The position numbers were made by a program, and so were the translations under genes. The notes beneath the pieces are model-generated. The model worked only from the letters and a program-made list of their open reading frames with translations. It was not told where the DNA came from and ran no database searches. From a bacterium (GTDB lineage Bacteria > Bacillota > Bacilli > Lactobacillales > Streptococcaceae): a DNA stretch of 64,000 bases. Positions 28,610 through 37,057 of the stretch are shown here, in pieces. The DNA is taken from contig CAJNCJ010000004.1 of the NCBI GenBank assembly GCA_905221235.1, positions 81,112 through 145,111 of the forward strand. Direction: 5' to 3'. Numbering within the stretch: the stretch's first letter is position 1; every line of letters starts with the position of its first letter.

Positions 28610-29587
28610 CTATTCCTTGCTTTCTAACTTACTAATATCAATTCCTAGTGCATCTGCCATTTCTTTATTGGTATACAATTCCAATTTTTCAGGCAACTCA
28701 ACTGCTATATTTTCTGGCTTCTCACCTTTTAAGACACGAATCAACATGCGGGCTGTCTGCCGTCCCAATTCTTCATAATTGGTACCGTAGTTATACAAGC
28801 CACCAACAGCAATCATTTCTGTTGAACCACCAAATACTGGAACCTTGTGTTTAATAGAAACCTGCTTGACTGTTTCCATGGTTGATGAAATTATATTATC
28901 CGTTGGTACAAAAACCATATCCACTTCTGCCATCAAGCTCTCTGCTGCCGCCTTGACGTTGTTACTGTCCAAGATTGTTTTTTCAACAACGGTAAAGCCT
29001 TTTTCTTCCAGAAGGCGCTTAGCTTCATCCTTTTGGACAACTGAATTTGGCTCGCTCTGAGTATAGAGGATTCCAATTGTTTTAGCCTTTGGCAACACTT
29101 TCCTTATCAAATTGATTTGGGTTGAAATGGCATCTGATGACTGGTCGCTTGTCCCCGTCACATTTCCTCCAGGATGTTCTCTTGACTCAACCAGCTTGGC
29201 ACTGACAGGGTCTGTTACAGCTGAAAAGATAACCGGTATCGTTTGTGTTGTATTAGCCAAGCTCTGAGCAGAAGGCGTTGCGATGGCTAGAACGACATCA
29301 CTAGATTCTGCAAGTTGCTGGGAAATCGTTTTAAGATTTCTTTGTTCTCCCTGTGCATTTTGCAAATCAATCTCAATATTTTTCCCTTCCACATAGCCTT
29401 GTTTGGCCAGCTCATCCACAAAACCTTCTCTAGTAGCGTCTAAGGACTGGTGGGTAATAAACTGCGAAATACCGATACGAAAAACATCTTTTTTCTTATC
29501 TGCCTTCAACTGATGCAAACTAATCAGAGAGGTCAAGAGGATCCCCACTACCAAGAGGGGGGCTAGTAATTTTCGCACAACTTTCAT
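28610..29587 (-). CDS. ABC substrate-binding protein, PF04392/TrpX type
   Basis: A 325-residue secreted or membrane-anchored binding protein. Its N-terminal hydrophobic segment (LLAPLLVVGILLTSLISL) has no lipobox Cys, which is unusual for a Gram-positive importer. The mature part has the two-lobed fold pattern (RIGISQFITHQSLDATREGFVDEL, VVLAIATPSAQSLANTTQTIPVIFSAVTDP). Homologues have been linked to tryptophan and phenylalanine. The leader upstream has Phe/Tyr codons in a control position, which suggests that the cargo is an aromatic amino acid or a related metabolite; this is inference. Confidence 0.85.
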   Translation of the reverse strand: MKVVRKLLAPLLVVGILLTSLISLHQLKADKKKDVFRIGISQFITHQSLDATREGFVDELAKQGYVEGKNIEIDLQNAQGEQRNLKTISQQLAESSDVVLAIATPSAQSLANTTQTIPVIFSAVTDPVSAKLVESREHPGGNVTGTSDQSSDAISTQINLIRKVLPKAKTIGILYTQSEPNSVVQKDEAKRLLEEKGFTVVEKTILDSNNVKAAAESLMAEVDMVFVPTDNIISSTMETVKQVSIKHKVPVFGGSTEMIAVGGLYNYGTNYEELGRQTARMLIRVLKGEKPENIAVELPEKLELYTNKEMADALGIDISKLESKE

Positions 29588-29617
29588 AATGAAACTCCTT
29601 CTCAGAAAAGATAAAAC

Positions 29618-29646
29618 AAAAAACCGCCTAGATAATATCTAAACGG
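29618..29646 (-). terminator. Leader terminator (segments 5:6)
   Basis: CCGTTTAGAT (29646-29637) pairs with ATCTAGGCGG (29633-29624) over a three-base loop, ten pairs with two G-U, followed by TTTTTTG-TTTT. It lies 31 bases upstream of the binding-protein ATG, inside the 5' leader. Confidence 0.88.
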
Positions 29647-29806
29647 ATGCTTGAAATAATCTAACAAGTTATAACTTGGCTAGTCCATTTAGATATTCAT
29701 CTATATGGACCACAATCAAAAATCTTAGCCACATAGATACAAACAAATTGCTTGAACTGTTTGCATCCACGGTGACATGTCTACAAACACTATCTAAAGT
29801 AGCTAA
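29618..29806 (-). promoter_or_regulatory. Putative ribosome-mediated attenuator
   Basis: Six RNA segments can pair only with neighbours. 1 (29806-29791) with 2 (29739-29725), 14 pairs. 2 (29738-29729) with 3 (29708-29699), ten pairs. 3 (29710-29699) with 4 (29694-29683), 11 pairs and one mismatch. 4 (29694-29684) with 5 (29647-29637), 11 pairs. 5 with 6, the terminator. Segment 1 overlaps the Phe/Tyr codons of the leader ORF. A ribosome stalled there would free 2, which captures 3, releasing 4 to break the terminator. Without stalling, 1:2, 3:4 and 5:6 form and transcription stops. The pairings are read directly; the mechanism is inferred. Confidence 0.72.
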
Positions 29807-29849
29807 AGTAAAAGTTTTGATTCATTGTTACAGCTTGTCTTTTATTCAT
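29790..29849 (-). CDS. Leader peptide, Phe/Tyr-rich (19 aa)
   Basis: ATG at 29849 gives MNKRQAVTMNQNFYFSYFR and then TAG. Five of the six residues 13-18 are Phe or Tyr. It begins about 27 bases after the predicted transcription start and its aromatic codons form the 5' arm of the first leader hairpin. The ribosome site is weak (A-rich, GAAAG-type), and a second ATG at codon 9 is possible, so translation is unproven. By design it resembles leader peptides of aromatic amino acid operons in enterobacteria. Confidence 0.65.
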   Translation of the reverse strand: MNKRQAVTMNQNFYFSYFR

Positions 29850-29881
29850 TTCTTTTTCTGCTTTCTTTTTTGATGTTTCCT

Positions 29882-29910
29882 ATCTTACCACCTTTTTCAT
29901 CAGCTGTCAA
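29882..29910 (-). promoter_or_regulatory. Promoter of the attenuated ABC operon
   Basis: TTGACA (29905-29910) and TAAGAT (29882-29887) on the minus strand, 17 bases apart; predicted start near 29875, giving a leader of about 290 nt. Confidence 0.88.
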
Positions 29911-29974
29911 GAATATTTCAGAATTTTTTAAAATTTTTCGAAAATTCTTTCAAAGTTTTTTCAAATCAGTCCAA

Positions 29975-30025
29975 CAAAAAAAGGTTTATAATTTCCATAA
30001 AAATTGACATGGAAATTATAAAACC
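29975..30025 (-). terminator. ami operon terminator
   Basis: A 16-bp AT-rich stem (GGTTTATAATTTCCAT and complement, one bulge) ends in TTTTTTT on the minus strand, just past the amiF stop. Confidence 0.92.
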
Positions 30026-30029
30026 ATTA

Positions 30030-30956
30030 TTAGTTTAGTCCTTGTTGGTAACGTGCCAATTCTGCTTGATTAGCCCAAACATAGTGACCTGGACGGATTT
30101 CTACCATGGATGGCTTATCAGCCTCATAGTCGTGTTGACTTGGGTCGTAAACCTTCAAGACCTTCTTACGTTCCAAGATTGGATCTGGAATTGGTACCGC
30201 TGAAAGCAAGGCTTGAGTATATGGGTGAATTGGATTGTTAAACAATTCTTCTGTTTCGGCAACCTCTACAATGACACCCTTATAAATAACTGCGATACGA
30301 TCTGAAATAAAGCGAACGACCGACAAGTCATGGGCGATAAAGAGATAGGTCAAACCAAGTTCTTTTTGGAATTTTTTGAGCAAGTTCAAGACTTGGGCAC
30401 GCACAGAAACGTCCAAGGCTGAAATTGGCTCATCCGCAATAACAAAGTCTGGTTGCATGACCAAGGCACGGGCAATACCGATACGTTGACGTTGACCGCC
30501 TGAAAACTCATGAGGGTAACGAGTCAAGTGCTCAGCAAGAAGCCCCACTTCACGGATAATATTTTTAACTTTCTCTTTACGTTCTTCCTCATCCTTAAAC
30601 AGATGGTGATTGTAAAGACCTTCAGAAATAATATAATCAACAGTCGCACGTTCATTCAAACTTGCGGCAGGGTCTTGGAAAATCATCTGGATACGACGAA
30701 TCAATTCTGCAGCTTGTTCACGCGATTTCTTTCCATTAATCTTTTGACCTTCAAAAATGATATCTCCATTACTTGTATCATTAAGACCGATTATCGCACG
30801 ACCAATAGTTGTTTTCCCACTACCCGACTCACCTACAAGCGAGAAAGTTTCTCCCTTGTTGATAAAGAAGTTAGCATTTTTAACCGCGACAAACTTCTTA
30901 CTTCCTTCACCGAAGGAAATTTCTAAATCTTTGATTTCTACTAATTTTTCAGACAT
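30030..30956 (-). CDS. amiF: Oligopeptide permease ATPase AmiF
   Basis: A 308-residue ABC ATPase energising peptide uptake. Walker [10 protein letters not shown] near 45, signature [15 protein letters not shown] near 160, Walker [13 protein letters not shown] near 180 and the C-terminal oligopeptide-type tail ([16 protein letters not shown]). The start is MSEKLVEI, preceded by AGGAGGAAGG; the longer frame upstream overlaps amiE. It is the last of amiACDEF. Confidence 0.95.
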   Translation of the reverse strand: MSEKLVEIKDLEISFGEGSKKFVAVKNANFFINKGETFSLVGESGSGKTTIGRAIIGLNDTSNGDIIFEGQKINGKKSREQAAELIRRIQMIFQDPAASLNERATVDYIISEGLYNHHLFKDEEERKEKVKNIIREVGLLAEHLTRYPHEFSGGQRQRIGIARALVMQPDFVIADEPISALDVSVRAQVLNLLKKFQKELGLTYLFIAHDLSVVRFISDRIAVIYKGVIVEVAETEELFNNPIHPYTQALLSAVPIPDPILERKKVLKVYDPSQHDYEADKPSMVEIRPGHYVWANQAELARYQQGLN

Positions 30957-30966
30957 TTCCTTCCTC

Positions 30967-32034
30967 CTAGTCTTCCAGATGGGCAAATCCCATTTTTTCA
31001 CGGATCTTATCGTGGAGATTTGCAATCACAGCTGGTTTTTCTACTTTTGGAGCATCCTCATGAAGAAGCCAAGTTTTAGCCCAATGCGTCTCTGATACTG
31101 AGAATTGAGGGGCTTTTTGTTCGAAGTCAATCTGCATTGCATAGTCTGAACGCAAGGCAAAAGCATCCCCTTTCAGGTCAGTATAAAGTGACGGAGGTGT
31201 TCCTGGGATTGAGTAAAGATCCCCTTTATCATCAGCAAGCTGAGGCAAGCTAGACAAGAGACTCCATGTATATGGATGGCGAGGGTCATAGAAGACTTCC
31301 TCAACAGTTCCATACTCAACAATTTCTCCTGCATACATAACCGCTACCTTATCCGCAATACTTGCTACCACACCAAGGTCGTGAGTGATAAAGATTGTTG
31401 TGAAATGGTACTCGTTTTGTAATGATTTGAGCAAATCAATAATCTGTGCTTGAATGGTTACATCCAAGGCAGTCGTTGGCTCATCACAGATCAAGACATC
31501 AGGTCGGCAGGCAAGGGCAATCGCAATAACGATACGTTGACGCATTCCTCCAGAATATTGGAATGGGTATTCATCAAAACGCCTATCTGCATCTGGAATC
31601 CCAACCTTATTCATGTAGTCAATCGCCAATTCTTTTGCTTCTTTAGCTGTTTTTCCTTGATGTTTTACAATAACTTCTGTAATCTGACTACCAATTGTTT
31701 TAATCGGGTCCAAACTAGTCATTGGGTCTTGGAAGATTGTCGCAATCTTAGCACCACGAATTTGTTCCCAATCTTTGTGAGAAGATAGAGATGTCAAATC
31801 CTGACCACGGTAGTCAATACTTCCTTGGGCAATGCGACCATTTTCTTCAAGCATACCTGTGAAGGTCTTTGTCAAAACAGATTTCCCTGATCCTGACTCA
31901 CCTACCAAGGCTAATACTTCTCCTTCAACTAGTTCAAGGGAAACGCCGCGAATGGCTGTCAATACTTTGTCACGAACGTCAAATTCCACGACAATATCGC
32001 GAGCAGTCAAAATTACATTTTTTTCTTTTGTCAT
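30967..32034 (-). CDS. amiE: Oligopeptide permease ATPase AmiE
   Basis: A 355-residue ATPase partner of AmiF. Walker [10 protein letters not shown] near 44, [15 protein letters not shown] near 165, [18 protein letters not shown] and [29 protein letters not shown] (oligopeptide transporter C-terminal domain). Eight bases separate it from amiD, with AGGAG upstream. Confidence 0.95.
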   Translation of the reverse strand: MTKEKNVILTARDIVVEFDVRDKVLTAIRGVSLELVEGEVLALVGESGSGKSVLTKTFTGMLEENGRIAQGSIDYRGQDLTSLSSHKDWEQIRGAKIATIFQDPMTSLDPIKTIGSQITEVIVKHQGKTAKEAKELAIDYMNKVGIPDADRRFDEYPFQYSGGMRQRIVIAIALACRPDVLICDEPTTALDVTIQAQIIDLLKSLQNEYHFTTIFITHDLGVVASIADKVAVMYAGEIVEYGTVEEVFYDPRHPYTWSLLSSLPQLADDKGDLYSIPGTPPSLYTDLKGDAFALRSDYAMQIDFEQKAPQFSVSETHWAKTWLLHEDAPKVEKPAVIANLHDKIREKMGFAHLED

Positions 32035-32042
32035 TTCTACTC

Positions 32043-32969
32043 CTATCTATGTGTACGTGGATCACTAGCATCCGCTAAGTTTTGACCAACTACGAAAAGG
32101 GACAAGGATACCAAGACAAGAGTTGTCAATGGAATCCAGAACAAGTAAGCATTGGTTGTTACGTTTTGTGAATAATCTGAAATCAAACGACCCAAACTTG
32201 GCACTGTAATCGGTAATCCAAGACCGAAGAATGACAAGAAGGCTTCATATGAGATAAAGCTTGGAAGCATTTGAGTCATGGTTGTCACAATAACAGATAC
32301 CAATTGTGGCATGATGTTTTTGGCAACAATCTTCAAGGTTGGTGTTCCCAAAGTGCGTGATGCCAAGTTGTATTCCAAATCACGGTAACGCAAGATTTGC
32401 ACACGAATCATGAAGGCAATTCCAATCCATGTTGTCACACTCATGGCAAAAATCAGATTCCAGAATCCAGCTCCGATTGAGTAAGTCAAGACAATGACAA
32501 TCAAAAGAGATGGGATGTTTGAGATGACGTTATAAACTTCCATCATCACGCGGTCAACTGATTTTGAAATTCCCCAAATACCACCGACAAAGACACCGAT
32601 AACCAAGTTAATCACTGTCGCAATCACAGAAATGAGGATAGAGTTACGAGCTCCGAACCAAACACCGTCAAAGAGCGATTTACCGTTACTATCTGTACCG
32701 AACCAATGCTCAGCATTTGGCTTGATATAACGAGCACTAAAGTCGTTTACCTTGCTGACATCATTGAAATCAAACTTAGAAAACATTGGGTAGATGAAAC
32801 TCATCAAAATGATAGCTACCAAGATTCCCAACATAACTACAGTTGATTTTTTCTTCATAAATTGTCTAAACACTGAGCCCCAGTAAGAATATGCTGGCGC
32901 ATCAATGGCTTCAGAGGCAAAATCGTCACGTTTTACAAACTGAAATTTTTCTTTATCGATTGTAGACAT
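32043..32969 (-). CDS. amiD: Oligopeptide permease membrane subunit AmiD
   Basis: A 308-residue DppC/OppC-type permease: an N-terminal OppC_N segment, then membrane helices with [22 protein letters not shown], the EAA-like loop that contacts the ATPases. The ATG overlaps the amiC stop by one base (TAATG). Confidence 0.95.
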   Translation of the reverse strand: MSTIDKEKFQFVKRDDFASEAIDAPAYSYWGSVFRQFMKKKSTVVMLGILVAIILMSFIYPMFSKFDFNDVSKVNDFSARYIKPNAEHWFGTDSNGKSLFDGVWFGARNSILISVIATVINLVIGVFVGGIWGISKSVDRVMMEVYNVISNIPSLLIVIVLTYSIGAGFWNLIFAMSVTTWIGIAFMIRVQILRYRDLEYNLASRTLGTPTLKIVAKNIMPQLVSVIVTTMTQMLPSFISYEAFLSFFGLGLPITVPSLGRLISDYSQNVTTNAYLFWIPLTTLVLVSLSLFVVGQNLADASDPRTHR

Positions 32970-34465
32970 TATTTGCCTCCTTTCTCAGTCAATTTAATAC
33001 GTGGGTCAATAATAGTCATCCAAATATCTCCCAAAAGAAGTGAGAAGATAGAAATACATGTAAAGATGAAGACAAGACCAACGACCATAGAGTTATTAGA
33101 TGCTTTTACAGAGTCAATCAACATTTTACCCATACCTGGGAAAGCGAAGACTGTTTCAGTAAGGGTTGCACCACCGATAACCCCGATAACAGCACCAGGA
33201 ATTCCTGAAACCAGCGGAACCATGGCATTTTTAAAGATGTGTTTGTTTGAAATTTCTTTTTCAGACAAACCTTTTGCACGAGCAAAACGAACAAAGTCCT
33301 GTGACTGCAAGTCAATCATGTAACGACGAATCCAAATAGCTGTACCAGGAGCACCCAACAAACCAAGGATAACTGCTGGTAAAACATATGAACGCCAATC
33401 TCCAGCACCCAAGATAGGGAATGAATCTGGCAAGCCGATTGAAGAACCAGCCAAACGAACGATATAAACCAAGGCAATTGTTGGAAGAGCCATCAAGAAG
33501 GTCAAAGCCCCTGTTGAGAAGCTATCAATCCAAGTATTCTTGAAGCGAGCCATAGCTGAACCAAGTGGCACGGCAATCGCATAAGAAATCACCAAACCGA
33601 TCAATCCTACAACAGCAGAGCTAGCAATCATTGAAGGATATTGGTAGTTGCTTTCAGTTGCAGTATATGGGTCATCTTTCCCATAGTTAGCTACTTCACG
33701 AGAATCAGCCTGACTAGGTGATTTATAAGTTCTTGAGTAAATATTTACAGAAGAAGTTTTCTTACCTGTTGGGAACTGAACTTGAGATGTTTTTGTTTGC
33801 CCTTGTCCTTGAGTAATAACCTGTAAAACAGGGCTATTAGCATAGGTTGGATAAGAGTCACCTAAATTAATGTTCACAAAGTTTTGATGCACAAATGGGA
33901 ACTGACTGTTGAAGTACAAGAGATATTTGTGTTTAGTTCCTGAACCGACCAAGGACCATCCGATAGCTGGATCGTTTTCGAAACGAAGGTAACGTTTCAA
34001 GTCTGGATTTTCAGGGTCTTGGATTTTATTAGTATGGTCAATATCAATCAAGTTAGCATAGAAGTGAAAAACACGTTCAAAAATTGGGATTTCACGAGTA
34101 GCGTAGAATTGGCCACTTTCAGTAAATTCTCCCAGGGTCCAACCATGACCGATTTGTTTGATGTATTTTTCATAGATAGCCTTGTTGGTGTCATTGGCTT
34201 CAACTGTTACAGAAGCATCCATCTGGCTAGCTTTTTCTTGCAACTCTTTGGTATCGTAGTACTCGATATAGCCCATACGCTCATAAACAGTATTCTCATA
34301 GTTATCACGTTTATCAGCCGTTGTCGCAATCTTGTTGTAGTTGGTATCCTGTTTGAAAATCAATTTTCGAGGAACCATTGTATAGATAATCGTGTAAGTC
34401 AAGGTTGTTACTAAGAAGATAGAAACCAATGACCGCAAAACACGCATAAAAATATATTTTTTCAT
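32969..34465 (-). CDS. amiC: Oligopeptide permease membrane subunit AmiC
   Basis: A 498-residue DppB/OppB-type permease. It is about 180 residues longer than enteric OppB because of a large extracellular insert between the first helix and the core (about 40-270). [24 protein letters not shown] is the EAA loop. AAGGAAATG lies before the start. Follows amiA by 66 bases containing a hairpin. Confidence 0.95.
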   Translation of the reverse strand: MKKYIFMRVLRSLVSIFLVTTLTYTIIYTMVPRKLIFKQDTNYNKIATTADKRDNYENTVYERMGYIEYYDTKELQEKASQMDASVTVEANDTNKAIYEKYIKQIGHGWTLGEFTESGQFYATREIPIFERVFHFYANLIDIDHTNKIQDPENPDLKRYLRFENDPAIGWSLVGSGTKHKYLLYFNSQFPFVHQNFVNINLGDSYPTYANSPVLQVITQGQGQTKTSQVQFPTGKKTSSVNIYSRTYKSPSQADSREVANYGKDDPYTATESNYQYPSMIASSAVVGLIGLVISYAIAVPLGSAMARFKNTWIDSFSTGALTFLMALPTIALVYIVRLAGSSIGLPDSFPILGAGDWRSYVLPAVILGLLGAPGTAIWIRRYMIDLQSQDFVRFARAKGLSEKEISNKHIFKNAMVPLVSGIPGAVIGVIGGATLTETVFAFPGMGKMLIDSVKASNNSMVVGLVFIFTCISIFSLLLGDIWMTIIDPRIKLTEKGGK

Positions 34466-34476
34466 ATCATTTCCTT

Positions 34477-34519
34477 TAAAAATCCCAAAAGAACCTTCTC
34501 CTCATGGAGAGAAAGTTCT
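34477..34519 (-). terminator. Intra-operon hairpin between amiA and amiC
   Basis: AGAAC-TTCTC pairs imperfectly with GAGAA-GTTCT and TTTT follows. A leaky terminator here would give more AmiA than permease, a common arrangement in binding-protein operons. Confidence 0.6.
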
Positions 34520-34531
34520 ATTGAAAATTAT

Positions 34532-36520
34532 TTACTTCACATGACTTGCCAATTCTTTTTGAGCTTTCTCGTTTGACTCAGTCTTTTCTTTCAACCATTT
34601 TTCACGAGCTTTTTCATACTCTTCTTTGGTGATTGCTTTTTCACCAACTTCAGTGTACTTCAAGTAGCCTGAATTTTCACCTTTAAGGCCGGCTACAGAA
34701 TATGAAGAGCTAAATGGTAGAACTTTTGAAACATATGAAACGGCTGTTTCTTTAGGAGAAGCCATTACTGGAATTGTCAAAGCATTGTCAGTCAACCAAG
34801 CTTGTGCTACTGCGTATTTTTCATAACGTTTTTGAACATCTTGGTTTTCGCTGTTTGCGTCATCAAGTAATTTTCCATAGTCAGCTAAACCAAGTTTGCT
34901 TACTACTGATGCATCTGTGTTTTGGTCAATACCAAGGTAAAGGCGAGTGCTTCCTCCCTTAAGGACGAATTGATCCAAGAAAGTAGAAGGATCTTGATAG
35001 TCAGGGTTCCATCCTAGCAAGGTATGGATATCCCAGTCTTGTTCTTTAGCTGTTGGAGCACTAAATGAAATTGGTAAAGCTTCTGCTTGAGTCATTTGTT
35101 GTAAGTCTACAACAACATTATCTGAACCCAATACTTTTTCAATTGATTGTTTCAATGATTGAACACGGTTTACAACTGCTGTTGATTCTTGGATAACCAA
35201 AGCATCCAAGTGGATTGGGAATTCAACACCTTCAGCTTGTAGGCTTGATTTGGCTTTAGCAAAGACTTCTTTAGCCTTTTCTTCATTGTAAAGGCCATTT
35301 TGAGAATCTGCTAGAGACACGTTTGACCAAGTAGAAGAATTTGTCTTAGCCAAGCTATCTTGTACCAATTCACCAAATGTTTTCTTACCGACCTGAAGAT
35401 TATAAGGTGCAAACGTATTACGGATGGCTACTGCAGCTCCATCAGTACCATTTGTTTGAGCTGAGTAAGAATTGCGATCGACAGCAAAGTTCAAGGCTTG
35501 ACGGAATTCCTTGTTTAGCAATGCTTTCTGAGTAGATGTCTTTTGGGCATCACTTGTTTTGGCAGTGTGGTTATAGGTTGTACGGCCATAGTTCAAGCTG
35601 ACAGTTGCAACACCAGCTCCTGGTTCATTAAAGTAAATGTTATCTTTGAAGTCAGCTGCATATTTTTCATATGTAGAACTTGTAGGGAAGATACGAGCTT
35701 TGCTATATTGACCATCAGAAAAGCCTTTGGCAATTACATCTTGATCCTTACCATCCCAGAAAGTGAACTTAACGTTCTCAATTTTTACATTTTCTTTATC
35801 CCAGTAAGCGTCATTTTTAGCCATCTCGATAGATGATTTAGGAGTTACAGCCTTCAAGACAAATGGACCGTTATAAAGAATAGAGTTGGCATCTGTTGGG
35901 GCACCAAAACCTTCCCCTTTTGAAGTTAAGAATTCTTCATTAACCGGCATCAAAACACCACTAGTTGTCTTGTCATTCCAGAAAGTTTCTGGCTGGTTCA
36001 AAGTATATTCTAGTGTTTGATCATCAAGTGCTTTTACTCCAACGGTTGAAAAGTCGCTTGTTTCACCCTTGATATAGGCTTCTAATCCCTTAATAGAAGA
36101 GCTAACGATTGAAAGTCCTTTTGATTTTCCATCTACGGCGTGTTTCAAACCAGTAACGAAGTCTTTAGCAGTTACAGGAGCGTATTCTTCTCCCTCTGCG
36201 GTTACCCATTTAGCATCCTTACGGATTTTATAGGTATAAGTCAAACCATCTTTTGAAACTGTCCATGATTCAGCGATAGAAGGAACTAGATTACCATATT
36301 TATCGTTAGCCAACAAACCATCTACAGCATTTGTTGTGACGAATGATGTTGAATCGATATTGCTGACGATATAATCCAAAGTTTCTGGATCTGTTTGATA
36401 AACATATTGGTAATCTTTTGCTAGTTTAGCATTATTTGAACTAGTGTTTGAACACGCAGCTAGAACTCCTGACGCTAATAAGGTAGCTCCCGCTACAGCA
36501 AGCACTTGACTTTTTTTCAT
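34532..36520 (-). CDS. amiA: Oligopeptide-binding lipoprotein AmiA
   Basis: A 662-residue SBP family 5 lipoprotein. The signal peptide ends in LAAC (Cys near 23). Mature-domain hallmarks include DPETLDYIVSNIDS, ESWTVSKDGLTYTYKIRKDAKWVTAEGEEY and the C-terminal EKAREKWLKEKTESNEKAQKELASHVK motif of pneumococcal AmiA. The N-terminal third differs from AmiA as I remember it, so it may be an AmiA variant with altered peptide preference. First gene of the operon. Roles: peptide nutrition and sensing signal peptides in competence. Confidence 0.9.
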   Translation of the reverse strand: MKKSQVLAVAGATLLASGVLAACSNTSSNNAKLAKDYQYVYQTDPETLDYIVSNIDSTSFVTTNAVDGLLANDKYGNLVPSIAESWTVSKDGLTYTYKIRKDAKWVTAEGEEYAPVTAKDFVTGLKHAVDGKSKGLSIVSSSIKGLEAYIKGETSDFSTVGVKALDDQTLEYTLNQPETFWNDKTTSGVLMPVNEEFLTSKGEGFGAPTDANSILYNGPFVLKAVTPKSSIEMAKNDAYWDKENVKIENVKFTFWDGKDQDVIAKGFSDGQYSKARIFPTSSTYEKYAADFKDNIYFNEPGAGVATVSLNYGRTTYNHTAKTSDAQKTSTQKALLNKEFRQALNFAVDRNSYSAQTNGTDGAAVAIRNTFAPYNLQVGKKTFGELVQDSLAKTNSSTWSNVSLADSQNGLYNEEKAKEVFAKAKSSLQAEGVEFPIHLDALVIQESTAVVNRVQSLKQSIEKVLGSDNVVVDLQQMTQAEALPISFSAPTAKEQDWDIHTLLGWNPDYQDPSTFLDQFVLKGGSTRLYLGIDQNTDASVVSKLGLADYGKLLDDANSENQDVQKRYEKYAVAQAWLTDNALTIPVMASPKETAVSYVSKVLPFSSSYSVAGLKGENSGYLKYTEVGEKAITKEEYEKAREKWLKEKTESNEKAQKELASHVK

Positions 36521-36556
36521 TTATTTACTCCTCTTATAAAGTATAGGTTATTATTG

Positions 36557-36585
36557 ATTATACCATATATTTTAAGATATTTCAA
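36557..36585 (-). promoter_or_regulatory. ami operon promoter
   Basis: TTGAAA (36580-36585) and TATAAT (36557-36562) on the minus strand, 17-base spacer. Confidence 0.85.
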
Positions 36586-36646
36586 TAAAAGTAAACGAAT
36601 TTTCAGAATATTTAGGCTTATTAACACAAAAAATCTGAAAAAGCTA

Positions 36647-36675
36647 TTGACTGAAAATCATTTTCAAGGTATAAT
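36647..36675 (+). promoter_or_regulatory. tRNA-Cys promoter
   Basis: TTGACT (36647-36652) and TATAAT (36670-36675) with a 17-base spacer, 12 bases before the mature tRNA. Confidence 0.9.
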
Positions 36676-36687
36676 AATAAACGTTAA

Positions 36688-36758
36688 GGCGGTATAGCCA
36701 AGTGGTAAGGCACGGCTCTGCAAAAGCTTGATCGTCGGTTCAAATCCGTCTACCGCCT
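36688..36758 (+). tRNA. tRNA-Cys (anticodon GCA)
   Basis: A 71-base cloverleaf. Acceptor arms GGCGGTA/TACCGCC pair, the D arm is AGCCAAGTGGTAAGGC, the anticodon loop reads CTGCAAA and the T arm is GTCGGTTCAAATCCGTC. The 3' CCA is not encoded. It stands alone with its own promoter and terminator. tRNA-Cys genes are frequent integration sites, and the integrase-like remnant downstream fits this. Confidence 0.96.
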
Positions 36759-36793
36759 TCTATAACTTGATTTTTCAAGTTTCATTTAAACAG

Positions 36794-36816
36794 AAAGCCC
36801 AGTTTAAAGGGCTTTT
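36794..36816 (+). terminator. tRNA-Cys terminator
   Basis: AAAGCCC/GGGCTTT with loop AGTTTAAA-type and a seven-T run. Confidence 0.9.
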
Positions 36817-36845
36817 TTTATTTTCTTCGGATAAATACATATAAC

Positions 36846-36903
36846 TTACAAAAACTTTTGGGGTGAATTTGGGGCAAACTTCTTTTTAGGAGACAATCTT
36901 TTG
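36846..36903 (-). pseudogene. Remnant of a phage/ICE integrase C-terminus
   Basis: Read on the minus strand, the frame ending at TAA 36848-36846 gives SPKKKFAPNSPQKFL. Many site-specific tyrosine integrases of streptococcal phages and ICEs end with a FAPNSPQ-like tail, by recall of the family. The frame is cut off by the BOX at 36904. It lies 90 bases downstream of tRNA-Cys, the expected place for the integrase end after loss of the element. Confidence 0.55.
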
Positions 36904-37008
36904 ATACTCAATGAAAATCAAAGAGCAAACTAGGAAACTAGCCGCAGGCTGTACTTGCGTACGGCAAGGCGACGTTGACGCGGTTTGAATTTGATTTTCG
37001 AAGAGTAT
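36904..37008 (-). repeat. BOX element (boxC-boxA, no boxB)
   Basis: Begins ATACTCAATGAAAATCAA, contains ACGGCAAGGCGACGTTGACG and ends TTTTCGAAGAGTAT. It is the inverse arrangement of the 13546 copy and shares its GTACTTG linker, so both belong to the same A-C subtype. Confidence 0.88.
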
Positions 37009-37017
37009 GAAATCAAC

Positions 37018-37050
37018 TGAAAAAGCTTCGTCACACCTGGTGACAAAAGC
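37018..37050 (-). terminator. Terminator of the CNNM/CBS gene
   Basis: GCTTTTGTCAC pairs with GTGACGAAGC (one wobble) and TTTTT follows on the minus strand, eight bases past the stop. Confidence 0.85.
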
Positions 37051-37057
37051 CTCTAGT

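Noticed and set aside
29725..29778. A second small ORF in the leader (MSPWMQTVQAICLYLCG)
   Set aside because: It lies inside the loop and 3' arm of the first hairpin, lacks a ribosome site and contains a single Trp. It is more likely incidental.
29590..29875. T-box riboswitch in the leader of the TrpX-type operon
   Set aside because: I searched for the conserved AGGGTGGNACCGCG-type box and for a TGG specifier arrangement and found neither. The antiterminator pairing here is formed by other sequences.
30510..30926. A 138-residue + frame opposite amiF
   Set aside because: Antisense shadow of a conserved ABC ATPase; no ribosome site, composition follows the amiF codons.
36841..36880. Tandem TTTGGGG motif as a regulatory direct repeat near tRNA-Cys
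   Set aside because: It is explained better as codons of an integrase tail read on the minus strand.
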